A stretch of DNA of 32,394 nt from an uncultured Lentisphaerota bacterium (lineage in GTDB: Bacteria; Verrucomicrobiota; Lentisphaeria; Victivallales; GWF2-50-93), in the NCBI GenBank assembly GCA_903872565.1, contig CAIQLG010000341.1, positions 1-32,394 on the forward strand, in the 5' to 3' direction. Below are positions 19,982 to 27,246 of the stretch, piece after piece. Both the position numbers and the translations under genes were made by a program. Numbering within the stretch: position 1 is the stretch's first letter; each line of letters opens with the position of its first letter. The notes below the pieces were generated by a model, which worked only from the letters and a program-made list of their open reading frames with translations, was not told where the DNA came from and ran no database searches.

Positions 19982-20133
19982 ACCACGAAAAACATGAAAT
20001 GAATTTCAAATTAAATGGACTTGTCTCGTTTCAAATTGGGGAGACGATGTCTCCCCAATTAAAACAGCGGCATGAACTTGTTTTCAAACTATCATTCAGC
20101 CATCAGAAGAAGATACAGGAGAAACAGCCATGA
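19978..20133 (+). CDS. Small ORF, 51 aa, repeat-derived start
   Basis: ATG at 19978 overlaps the hsdM2 stop. The peptide begins MNHEKHEMNFKLNG, where the first residues are the translation of the interspersed CCACGAAAAACA repeat. It includes the 20034-20060 palindrome and ends at a TGA that overlaps the next ATG. I recognise no family. It may be a translated spacer that carries ribosomes toward the GxxExxY gene, or a chance frame. Confidence 0.25.
   Translation: MNHEKHEMNFKLNGLVSFQIGETMSPQLKQRHELVFKLSFSHQKKIQEKQP
19981..20000 (+). repeat. Half-copy of the CCACGAAAAACACGAAAG repeat
   Basis: AACCACGAAAAACATGAAAT directly abuts the hsdM2 stop codon. It matches the left end of the two full repeats at 20133 and 20675 but lacks the rest. 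It is either a decayed copy or an insertion footprint. Confidence 0.6.
20034..20060. other. 12-bp perfect palindrome in spacer
   Basis: AATTGGGGAGAC, loop GAT, GTCTCCCCAATT. The stem is strong, but no T-run follows on either strand, so it is not a standard terminator. It sits between hsdM2 and the GxxExxY element and could act as an RNA stability or attenuation element. Confidence 0.6.
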
Positions 20134-20251
20134 ACCACGAAAAACACGAAAGGCACGAAAATAATATTTATACAAAATCAAATATTATGTTTTTGCAAAA
20201 CAAAAATTTACCCGTTATTTCTTCTTTCGTGCTTTTCGTGTTTTTCGTGGT
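20133..20251 (+). repeat. Palindromic repeat, copy 1 (left of GxxExxY gene)
   Basis: 119 bases beginning AACCACGAAAAACACGAAAG and ending with the inverse, CTTTCGTG ... TTTTTCGTGGT, so the ends are inverted repeats. The AT-rich core (AATAATATTTATAC ... TTACCCGTTATTTCTT) is shared with copy 2. It differs from copy 2 by about five substitutions and a 9-base indel. An in-frame 47-residue frame (20130-20273) runs through it and ends on the GxxExxY start codon. Confidence 0.9.
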
Positions 20252-20269
20252 AAACAAAGGAGTTTCGCT

Positions 20270-20653
20270 ATGAATCCGGATAAAATTCTTTTCAAGGATG
20301 AATGTTATCAAATCCAGGGAGCAATATTTGACGTATATAGAGAGATGGGATGTGGCTTTCTTGAAGCTGTCTATCAGGAATGTTTGGAAAAAGAATTGGC
20401 TAAACGTGGAATCCCGTTTGAAGCTAAGCGGGAACTTACGCTGACTTATAAAGATGAGCCATTGAAGCAAACCTACAAGCCGGATCTGATTTGCTTTGGT
20501 AAAATTATTGTAGAATTGAAATCAGTTAAGGAAATCGCGCCAGAGCATGAAGCACAAATATTGAATTATTTAAAGGCAACTGGATTAATGGTCGGACTAC
20601 TGGTGAATTTTGGAGATTATCCAAAAGCAACTGTGAAAAGATACGTTTTATGA
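20270..20653 (+). CDS. GxxExxY protein (PD-(D/E)XK-like)
   Basis: A 127-residue member of the GxxExxY family. The name-giving motif is GCGFLEAVYQECL (G-x-x-E-x-x-Y). Downstream, KPDLIC followed by IIVELKS gives the Asp ... Glu-x-Lys pattern of PD-(D/E)XK nuclease folds. Length is normal for the family. The biological role is unknown. The gene lies between two direct copies of a palindromic repeat, an arrangement I recall for many members of this family. It interrupts the hsdM-hsdS segment of the R-M operon. The start has AAAGGAG about 10 bases upstream and overlaps the stop of a repeat-encoded frame. Confidence 0.9.
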   Translation: MNPDKILFKDECYQIQGAIFDVYREMGCGFLEAVYQECLEKELAKRGIPFEAKRELTLTYKDEPLKQTYKPDLICFGKIIVELKSVKEIAPEHEAQILNYLKATGLMVGLLVNFGDYPKATVKRYVL

Positions 20654-20674
20654 ACAACGAAAAAGTAAATTGTT

Positions 20675-20784
20675 AACCACGAAAAACACGAAAGTCACGA
20701 AAATAATATTTATACAAAATCAAAGATTATGTTTTTGCAAAATAAAAATTTACCCATTATTTCTTCTTTCGTGTGTTTCGTGGT
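20675..20784 (+). repeat. Palindromic repeat, copy 2 (right of GxxExxY gene)
   Basis: 110 bases, direct orientation relative to copy 1 and nearly identical apart from the 9-base deletion near the right end. It begins 21 bases after the GxxExxY stop, and the intervening TGAACAACGAAAAAGT looks like another decayed repeat start. It ends 18 bases before the hsdS ATG. Confidence 0.9.
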
Positions 20785-20802
20785 AGATAAAAGGTTTTTA
20801 AT

Positions 20803-21984
20803 ATGGCAATAAAATTAACCGATAAACAGATTCAGGATGGCTGGCGGATGGTTAAATTTGCGGAAATCGCAAAAAACATATCTCAACGCGTTGAACCATC
20901 TGAAACAAATCTGAATGTGTATGTTGGTCTAGAACACCTTGATCCGCAGTCTTTGAGGATAACACATCGTGGAGTGCCATCAGATGTTCAAGGACAAAAA
21001 CTACGTGTTCGGCCCGGACAGATAATCTTTGGAAAGCGCCGGGCATATCAGAAAAAAGTTGCCGTAGCTGATTTTGATGGTATTTGCTCCGCACACGCTA
21101 TGGTTCTGGAAGCTATCCCTGGGAAAATCATTCCTGAGCTTCTTCCATTCTTTATGCAGTCAGACATGTTTATGGACAGAGCAGTTGCCATCTCCGAAGG
21201 GTCTCTATCTCCAACAATCAAATGGAAAACCTTGGCAATTCAACAATTCCCCCTGCCATCCCTCGACCGCCAGGAAAAAATCCTCGAAGTCCTGCAGAAG
21301 GTGGAGGAAGTCTATTCTCTTGCAGAAGATTCTTTGGCATCTGGCATTAAAGCAAAGGATGTTTCTGCCGTCCATTTTTATGATGGAAAGAAAAATTTGA
21401 AGCTCATACAAAAAACACTTGGTAAACTCAGTTATAAAATACAAGATGGAACACACTTTTCTCCAAAAACTCAAAGTAAAGGTTACAAATACATTACATC
21501 TAAAAATATAAAATTCGGCTACTTAGATATTGATGATATTGAATATATTAGCAGAGAAGAACATGAAAATATTTATAAGCGCTGTGATGTAAAGAAAAAC
21601 GATATTCTATTAACAAAAGATGGAGCCAATACAGGGAATGTTTGTATTAATCCATTGGTTGAAGAATTTTCATTACTTTCAAGCGTTGCCTTTATCCGGC
21701 CTAATCAAGAACTAAATAACTCTTATTTGTTCCACTATCTATTATCTCCGATTTGCCAAAGAAATATAAAATCTTCTATGGCGGGAAACGCTATTACTCG
21801 CTTAACTCTCACAAAAATAAAAGCAATGCAAATCCCTGTTTGCCCTCTACAAGATCAAGAAGGAATTGGAGAAATGCTAGACATTTTTAAACAGATCATA
21901 GAAACTCATATACAAAAAATAGACGCTTTGCTTTTAACAAGAAATAAAATTTTTACTCAATTTTTCAATGAGGTAAAACAATGA
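20803..21984 (+). CDS. hsdS: Type I R-M specificity subunit HsdS
   Basis: A 393-residue specificity subunit with two target-recognition domains. TRD1 spans about 10-150 and is followed by a coiled-coil spacer (LDRQEKILEVLQKVEEVYSL). TRD2 spans about 200-345 and is followed by a second spacer (QDQEGIGEMLDIFKQIIE). Each TRD would read one half of a bipartite DNA target. The TRD2 coding stretch (about 21400-21840) is visibly more AT-rich than TRD1, which suggests domain exchange. The start is ATG 20803, with AAAAGG about 8-9 bases upstream inside the repeat border. Confidence 0.93.
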   Translation: MAIKLTDKQIQDGWRMVKFAEIAKNISQRVEPSETNLNVYVGLEHLDPQSLRITHRGVPSDVQGQKLRVRPGQIIFGKRRAYQKKVAVADFDGICSAHAMVLEAIPGKIIPELLPFFMQSDMFMDRAVAISEGSLSPTIKWKTLAIQQFPLPSLDRQEKILEVLQKVEEVYSLAEDSLASGIKAKDVSAVHFYDGKKNLKLIQKTLGKLSYKIQDGTHFSPKTQSKGYKYITSKNIKFGYLDIDDIEYISREEHENIYKRCDVKKNDILLTKDGANTGNVCINPLVEEFSLLSSVAFIRPNQELNNSYLFHYLLSPICQRNIKSSMAGNAITRLTLTKIKAMQIPVCPLQDQEGIGEMLDIFKQIIETHIQKIDALLLTRNKIFTQFFNEVKQ

Positions 21985-22260
21985 ACGTTAGCGATATAAA
22001 TAAAAAATATTTTAAAAGATTTTTTAAACTCGGTTGAGGCGCCCAATGGGCCATATTGACAAAATAGCGCCAAAAATGATTAGCTTGGTCATATGGAGCT
22101 GCAGAAGAATTGAAACATATGCAAAAAAAATTGGCGGAGTTGACAACGCCTGAGCATTTCTCGGTAATTCAGCAAGAAGGAAATATTCTTTTTTCGTCAA
22201 TGGAAATCTTCCTCCGTAAGTATATGTTAAAGGTTAGTTATCAAAAGTAAGGATTAAAAG
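21981..22260 (+). other. Spacer between hsdS and AAA gene, possible gene remnant
   Basis: An 18-codon frame starts at 21981 (MNVSDINKKYFKRFFKLG) and overlaps the hsdS stop by ATGA, then ends. Further along, an open frame from 22080 includes LAWSYGAAEELKHMQ and leads into a 43-codon ORF. The pieces look like protein-coding sequence broken by stops, but I cannot assign a family. Confidence 0.3.
22119..22250 (+). CDS. Small ORF, 43 aa, unknown
   Basis: Begins MQKKLAELTTPEHFSVIQQE and ends just before the ribosome site of the AAA gene. Composition is plausible for a helical small protein. The frame is open for 13 codons upstream without a good start, so it may be the tail of a broken gene. No family recognised. 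Confidence 0.25.
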   Translation: MQKKLAELTTPEHFSVIQQEGNILFSSMEIFLRKYMLKVSYQK

Positions 22261-23232
22261 ATGGCGACAGCAGAACAATTGAAATCACTGATACGATCCC
22301 ACTTCAATGAAGAGGAGGAGCGTTTTTATACGATTGCACTTCAATTGGCAGCTCACGAGGCGAAGCAGGGACATTCCGCGCTTGCGTATGACATTCGCAG
22401 TATTGTGGATATGGAGCGCAAGAAACAGCGTCCCGTCCTACTTAAATTTCCGAAAGAGCTTCAAGGGTTGGTACTTACCGAGGAACCGCAGATTGGCAGA
22501 AGTTCTTTTGTCGCCAGTAAGCAATTTATAGAAAGAATAAACCAAGTGGTTTTGGAATATCGTCAACAGGAAAAGCTGAAATCACATGGATTGTTGCATC
22601 GTCGTAAGATTTTATTGATCGGGCCTCCGGGAACAGGAAAAACTATGACGGCAAAAGTTCTAGCTCATGAACTGCGTATTCCTTTGCATACAATACAGGT
22701 TGACAGGCTGGTGACTAAATTCATGGGAGAGACTAGCGCGAAACTGCGTCAGATATTTGATATGATGCAGGAAGAGCACGGTGTGTATCTTTTTGACGAG
22801 TTTGACGCTATCGGGGGAGAACGCTCCTTGGATAATGATGTGGGAGAGATGAGACGAGTGCTGAATGCATTTCTGCAATTCATCGAACAAGATACTTCCG
22901 ACAGCATGATCATTGCAGCAACGAACAATCCCAAGCTGCTGGATCAGGCGTTATTTCGCAGGTTTGACGATGTTTTGTATTACAAAAAGCCTGATGAGGT
23001 ACAACGCAAGCAGCTTATCGAAAATGTGCTTGGCACTTTCAAAGCCAGTAATTTCACATGGAATGCCGTATTGAAGGAAAGCGAAGGACTTAGTCATGCC
23101 GAAATAGATCACACCTGCCTCGATGCGATAAAAAATGCCATCCTGACAGACACTAAAAAAGTAAATGAGCAAGCAGTACTCGAGGCAATCAGAAATCGCC
23201 AGAATACCCATAAAGGCTTGAATGAAGAATAA
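22261..23232 (+). CDS. AAA+ ATPase (ATPase partner of the S8 protease)
   Basis: A 323-residue AAA+ ATPase of the FtsH/katanin-like central-domain type. Walker A is GPPGTGKT (121-128), Walker B is VYLFDEFDA (165-173), sensor 1 is TNN (201-203) and the arginine-finger region is FRRFDD (212-217). The first 100 residues form a helical adaptor domain specific to this group, and the C-terminus is the small helical lid. It has no membrane segment and no protease domain of its own. The next gene, a subtilisin-like protease, overlaps it by 11 bases, so the two are very likely a working pair in which the ATPase loads or gates the protease. The role in defence is inferred from the surrounding R-M genes. 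Confidence 0.9.
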   Translation: MATAEQLKSLIRSHFNEEEERFYTIALQLAAHEAKQGHSALAYDIRSIVDMERKKQRPVLLKFPKELQGLVLTEEPQIGRSSFVASKQFIERINQVVLEYRQQEKLKSHGLLHRRKILLIGPPGTGKTMTAKVLAHELRIPLHTIQVDRLVTKFMGETSAKLRQIFDMMQEEHGVYLFDEFDAIGGERSLDNDVGEMRRVLNAFLQFIEQDTSDSMIIAATNNPKLLDQALFRRFDDVLYYKKPDEVQRKQLIENVLGTFKASNFTWNAVLKESEGLSHAEIDHTCLDAIKNAILTDTKKVNEQAVLEAIRNRQNTHKGLNEE

Positions 23233-25708
23233 TGATATGCCGAAAAGTCGTTATCAACATATCTTGCTGCCGGGACCTTCCAATGTGACAGAATTTACTA
23301 GCGTGGGCTCTGGTGGAGACAAAAAAAGTTTACCGGAGAGGGATCGAAAATCGCACGGCGAATATTTGCGTGGCAAACTAGATCAATCCTGGAGTGAAGC
23401 TGAAGGAGAAATGGTAGCATTTCATGCTGAGCGTCACGGTGTTTATCTTGAGTTTATACGTCCGACTGGCTTTGAATCGACACTCAAAAGTTTGGAGAAT
23501 TTGCGTAAGGGTATTCGCCTATGCAACGTCCGGATAGAACAGGTAGAACAAAACGATGAGACTCAGAAAGAAATAACTTACGCAACAGTTTATATCCCGA
23601 ATGACGAAAGGCGATTCTTTTTTGATAAACTTGAAGAATATCTTACCGAGACACCCGATAATTCTAAACCCAAAAATGCGCCATTAATTGAAAGTATTGA
23701 TGATATTCGCAATGCACTTCTTGTCGAATCATTCTGGCAGGATGATAAAGCTCTTATTCCAAAAGTTGAGCCTCAATGGTGCGAGGTGTGGCTTCGAGAC
23801 GAAGAAGATAATGTCGTTGAGAATTTTGAACAGTTACTGGCTAGTCATAATATTGAAAGTAAACCAGAATCAATTCTTTTCCCAGAACGTTCCGTCAAGT
23901 TGGTTAAAGTTTCAGGGAAGCAGCTCGCAAATCTAACTCTTAATTCCGATAATATAGCAGAGTATAGACGAGCAAAGGAAACATCAGATTTCTGGATAAG
24001 TCAAACACCATCAGAGCAGGCGAAATGGGTTGATGATTTATTGGATCGCCTTGAAATAAATATGGGGTCACAGGTTTCAGTCTGTATTCTTGACACGGGG
24101 GTCAATAATGGGCATCCATTGATTGCACCTATTTTGAAAAATGAAGATTGCCAAGCTATTAATTCTGCATGGGGAACTCATGATCATAAAGGTCATGGCA
24201 CTTTGATGGCGGGGCTTGTTGCTTATGGAGACTTACAAGGCAAACTGGAAAGTATAACTCCAGTAAAGCTAACACATTCTCTGGAATCTGTCAAAATTCT
24301 ACCACCCCCGAAACAAGGGAAAAATGATCCCGAATTCTGGGGCAGTATTACAATCCAGGGAATCAGTTTAGCTGAAATTCAAAATCCTAATAATAAGCGA
24401 ATAACCTGTATGGCCGTTACGGCCGAAGATACACGAGACAGAGGACGACCAACTTCCTGGTCTGCTGCCATTGATAAAATTACTTCAGGAGCAACGGAAT
24501 CTGATGGAGAAAAACGCTTGATTATTCTTGCAGTAGGGAATATTCAAGACGATAATCAGTTAAAGAATTATCCTAGCGCTCAAATTACCGATTCTATTCA
24601 CGATCCGGCTCAGGCTTGGAATGCGTTAACAGTGGGGGCATATACGCAATTCACAGATATTATAAACTCCGAATATTCAGAATATTCTTCAGTTGCCGGC
24701 AAAAATCAGTTATCGCCTTTTTCAACAACTTCATTTGTCTGGGAAGATAAATGGCCAGTCAAGCCTGAAGTTGTTTTTGAAGGAGGAAATGTTGCGGTTA
24801 CTAAGGGTGGTTTTGTTTCCAGATGTGAAGATTTATCCTTATTGTCGACTTCCTACAAGCCATTGCAAAAGGCATTTGATATTTTTGAGATGACCAGTGC
24901 CGCAACAGCCCAGGCGGCACATTTCGCTGCAACAACTCAAAGCAATTATCCCAATTACTGGCCTGAAACAATAAAAGCGCTTGTTGTGCATTCCGCAGAA
25001 TGGCCGGATGAGCTAAAACGGCAGTTTGCAAGAAATGAATCAAAGACCGAACTTAAGAAAGTATTAAACGCCTGCGGATATGGAGTTCCAAGTCTCGAGA
25101 GAGCACTTTATTGCGCGTCTAATTCATTAACTCTGGTTGCACAGGCGAAAATTCAGCCTTTTGGGAAAAATAAAACAAACGAGATGCATCTTTATGACTT
25201 GCCATGGCCTAAAGAGATTTTACTGGGATTAGGCGAAACTCCTGTAGAAATGCGTGTTACTCTTTCGTATTTCATTGAGCCTGGCCCGGGCGAAATAGGT
25301 TGGAAAGATAGGTATATGTACCCTTCGCATGGTTTAAGATTCGAATTAAATTCTCCTACTGAATCAATAGAAGAGTTTGTCAAGCGAATAAATAAAGCAG
25401 CTCGAGAGAAAGATGAAGGTAAACCTGGCACATCAAGTCCATCTTCTCATTGGCTGATAGGTGCAAATAATAGGGATAAGGGATCTCTTCATTCTGATAT
25501 ATGGAAAGGAACAGCTGCAGATTTGGCAGAATCGAATAAGATAGCAGTGATTCCTAGGACAGGTTGGTGGAGGAAGCGAAATCACTTGAAGAAATTTAAT
25601 TCAAAAACTCGATATTCACTTATTGTCTCTATTAGAACACCAGAAGAGGATATTGACATATATACCCCTGTAAAAGTGCAAATTAGTTCTATTGCTATTC
25701 AAGTGTAA
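23222..25708 (+). CDS. S8 family subtilisin-like serine protease
   Basis: An 828-residue protein with an N-terminal region of about 280 residues of unknown fold, then an S8 peptidase domain. The triad is visible: D291 in VCILDTGVNNGHP, H325 in HDHKGHGTLMAG, and S559 in EMTSAATAQAAH. The oxyanion Asn is N440 in ILAVGN. There is no signal peptide, so it should act in the cytoplasm, unlike most subtilases. The region after 600 is another unassigned domain. The ATG at 23222 overlaps the AAA gene by 11 bases, and an in-frame ATG at 23237 is an alternative start. Paired with an AAA+ ATPase it would be a regulated cytosolic protease. Its target is unknown. Confidence 0.9.
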   Translation: MKNNDMPKSRYQHILLPGPSNVTEFTSVGSGGDKKSLPERDRKSHGEYLRGKLDQSWSEAEGEMVAFHAERHGVYLEFIRPTGFESTLKSLENLRKGIRLCNVRIEQVEQNDETQKEITYATVYIPNDERRFFFDKLEEYLTETPDNSKPKNAPLIESIDDIRNALLVESFWQDDKALIPKVEPQWCEVWLRDEEDNVVENFEQLLASHNIESKPESILFPERSVKLVKVSGKQLANLTLNSDNIAEYRRAKETSDFWISQTPSEQAKWVDDLLDRLEINMGSQVSVCILDTGVNNGHPLIAPILKNEDCQAINSAWGTHDHKGHGTLMAGLVAYGDLQGKLESITPVKLTHSLESVKILPPPKQGKNDPEFWGSITIQGISLAEIQNPNNKRITCMAVTAEDTRDRGRPTSWSAAIDKITSGATESDGEKRLIILAVGNIQDDNQLKNYPSAQITDSIHDPAQAWNALTVGAYTQFTDIINSEYSEYSSVAGKNQLSPFSTTSFVWEDKWPVKPEVVFEGGNVAVTKGGFVSRCEDLSLLSTSYKPLQKAFDIFEMTSAATAQAAHFAATTQSNYPNYWPETIKALVVHSAEWPDELKRQFARNESKTELKKVLNACGYGVPSLERALYCASNSLTLVAQAKIQPFGKNKTNEMHLYDLPWPKEILLGLGETPVEMRVTLSYFIEPGPGEIGWKDRYMYPSHGLRFELNSPTESIEEFVKRINKAAREKDEGKPGTSSPSSHWLIGANNRDKGSLHSDIWKGTAADLAESNKIAVIPRTGWWRKRNHLKKFNSKTRYSLIVSIRTPEEDIDIYTPVKVQISSIAIQV

Positions 25709-25722
25709 CATTGAAGAAAGTT

Positions 25723-25851
25723 ATGAGTTTCAACGGACAAAACATAAACGAAGATGCTCTCCGTGATAAATGTCGGAAAGATATCAACGATGGCGTTGCT
25801 AAACTTAGAAAGTATGTGCAAGAAAAACTAGCGGAGGGCGAGGATGCTTAA
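25723..25851 (+). CDS. Small ORF, 42 aa, N-terminus shared with HsdR
   Basis: MSFNGQNINEDALRD at its start matches the HsdR N-terminus (MSFNEQNTIEDAIRD) at 11 of 15 residues. The rest (KCRKDINDGVAKLRKYVQEK ...) is charged and helical and does not match HsdR. It starts 14 bases after the S8 stop and overlaps the macrodomain gene by 8 bases (ATGCTTAA), with a strong GGAGGGCGAGG ribosome site for that next gene inside it. It is either a real small partner protein or the stub of an old hsdR copy kept for translational coupling. Confidence 0.55.
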   Translation: MSFNGQNINEDALRDKCRKDINDGVAKLRKYVQEKLAEGEDA

Positions 25852-27061
25852 GTTTACCAATGGAAACATGTTTGATACTCCTGCTGATATTCGCGTAAAC
25901 ACTGTCAACTGTGTTGGCGTAATGGGTGCTGGTGTTGCCTTAGCATTCAAAAATAAATATCCAGAAATGTTTAAGGAATACCAAAAAGAGTGCAAAAAAG
26001 GGACAATTCGCCCGGGCTTACCACATGTTTGGAAGGACAAGGATCTTTATGATTGTGTAACCATTGTGAACTTTCCCACAAAGGATCACTGGAAAGAACC
26101 TTCAGAATATTCATATATACAAGACGGACTTGAATGGTTACGGAAATTTCTGAGTGATTATAAAAACAAAACCGTGACCTTGCCTGCCTTGGGGTGTGGG
26201 CATGGCGGATTGGATTGGGACAAAGTAAAGGGAATGATAGAGCAGGAACTTGGAGATTTACCGCTTGACATCTTAGTTTACGAGCCTTCAGATTCGCAAA
26301 TGTTAGGGAATAAATTATCCGAAGAAGAAATTAAACAGCTTAAACTTAGAGGAGTAGAAATAATTACTCCTTCAAGCAATCTTTATCCCAGCGCACTAAA
26401 AGGAAAAAGTTCGCAGAACCTCTATGTGCAGGGGGCGCTTCAAAACTTAACCGGGCCAACTACCGCGATTGTGATTTCCAGACAAGTCGAGGAACGGGAA
26501 CAAAAAGCGCTTGATGCCTGCCTGCCATTAATTCGGCAAAGCCAAATTACTCCTGTGCTGGGAACAAGTCCAAGTGAACGGATAATCATCAAAGAGTTTA
26601 TTGAGTCCAATCGTAAAGTGATTGTATGCATTGATACAGGGATATTGAATTTTAAAATTCCAAGGGGGCTTGAGGATTGTTGGAATTCTGATTCGTTAAC
26701 GATTGTTTCACCATTCTTGCCAAGCAACGGTGGAGCAAGATTCAATGCTGTCGAAGTTCTAAAGACAAAAATTTATCTGGCAAAATCTGTTTTTATTAGT
26801 ACATCGAATTTACAATGGATGACTAAAGTATCCAGGAGTTTTCTCCTGGCAATGAAGAATCCTTTTTACATCAATTTTGGTCAAAATGTTGAGTCTGTAG
26901 AGAAACTCCTGCATGAAATGCAAGCGCGAGCCATTTCCCGCAGCTCAGATGGAAAACCAAGACTTGATGCTATGATTATGGCGGCCTTGGGAAATGAAAT
27001 AATGTTAAGCGAAAGGACTTCATTAGTTGCGGAAAAATCAGATGACTATACTTTAAATTGA
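25844..27061 (+). CDS. DarG-like macrodomain fused to DprA/SLOG-like domain
   Basis: A 405-residue two-domain protein. Residues 1-150 are a macrodomain of the DarG type, which removes ADP-ribose from DNA in the DarTG toxin-antitoxin system. GNMF, VNTVNCVGVMGAGVAL (N22 included), NFPTKDHW (K80) and LGCGHGGLDW are present. N22 and K80 fall where I recall the key DarG residues. Residues 170-345 resemble the DprA/Smf Rossmann (SLOG) fold: YPSAL, LYVQGAL, AIVISRQ, then alternating strands and helices. The DprA SGxAxGID loop is not conserved, so it may bind a nucleotide instead of acting as a recombination mediator. No DarT toxin gene lies in the window. It is joined to the S8 cassette through overlapping ORFs. 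Confidence 0.85.
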   Translation: MLKFTNGNMFDTPADIRVNTVNCVGVMGAGVALAFKNKYPEMFKEYQKECKKGTIRPGLPHVWKDKDLYDCVTIVNFPTKDHWKEPSEYSYIQDGLEWLRKFLSDYKNKTVTLPALGCGHGGLDWDKVKGMIEQELGDLPLDILVYEPSDSQMLGNKLSEEEIKQLKLRGVEIITPSSNLYPSALKGKSSQNLYVQGALQNLTGPTTAIVISRQVEEREQKALDACLPLIRQSQITPVLGTSPSERIIIKEFIESNRKVIVCIDTGILNFKIPRGLEDCWNSDSLTIVSPFLPSNGGARFNAVEVLKTKIYLAKSVFISTSNLQWMTKVSRSFLLAMKNPFYINFGQNVESVEKLLHEMQARAISRSSDGKPRLDAMIMAALGNEIMLSERTSLVAEKSDDYTLN

Positions 27062-27094
27062 AATTATTTTGCGAATCTCGCAAACTTATTAAAA

Positions 27095-27115
27095 TTTTTC
27101 GTGCTTTTCGTGGTT
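27095..27115 (-). repeat. Half-copy of the CCACGAAAA repeat (right end)
   Basis: TTTTTCGTGCTTTTCGTGGT matches the right end of the repeat that flanks the GxxExxY gene. The left half and core are missing. Confidence 0.6.
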
Positions 27116-27134
27116 ATAACAGGAAATTAGAATT

Positions 27135-27191
27135 ATGAGTTTCAACGAACAAAATACTATCGAAGATGCAATCCGCGATCACCGGGAATAA
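27135..27191 (+). pseudogene. Truncated duplicate of the hsdR 5' end
   Basis: Codes MSFNEQNTIEDAIRDHRE then stop. The first 15 residues equal those of HsdR exactly, 112 bases further on, with only silent changes in the DNA. It stops where a GGATGAAGG-type repeat begins, so it looks like an hsdR start that was cut off by repeat insertion and replaced by the functional copy. Confidence 0.8.
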
Positions 27192-27220
27192 AGGATAAAG
27201 GCGGAAGGATGAAGGATGAA
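27191..27220 (+). repeat. GGATAAAGG/GGATGAAGGATGAA repeat
   Basis: A 30-base purine-rich repeat beginning right at the stop of the truncated hsdR copy. An inverse-complement relative (TTCATCCTTACGCC ... TTCATCCTTATC) occurs inside hsdR at 27360-27392, so the two form an imperfect inverted pair. Confidence 0.65.
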
Positions 27221-27246
27221 TATATGAGCTCCAAAAGGATAACGTT

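Larger units (their letters stand above)
27062..27246. other. Scarred region upstream of hsdR
   Basis: It holds a 7-bp palindrome TTTGCGA-ATC-TCGCAAA (27068-27084) followed by an AT-rich run, possibly a weak terminator. It also holds a half-copy of the CGTGGTT repeat (27095-27115), a duplicate of the first hsdR codons (27135-27191), and a GGATGAAGGATGAA-type repeat (27191-27220). Confidence 0.6.

Noticed and set aside
20034-20060. Rho-independent terminator
   Set aside because: The stem is perfect, but no T-run follows on either strand.
20133-20784. CRISPR-like array because of repeated CACGAAAA units
   Set aside because: There are only two full copies, separated by a gene. There are no regular spacers and no cas genes.
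25844-26290. Complete DarTG toxin-antitoxin system
   Set aside because: Only the DarG-like macrodomain is present. The neighbouring genes (42-aa ORF, S8 protease) do not look like a DarT ADP-ribosyltransferase.
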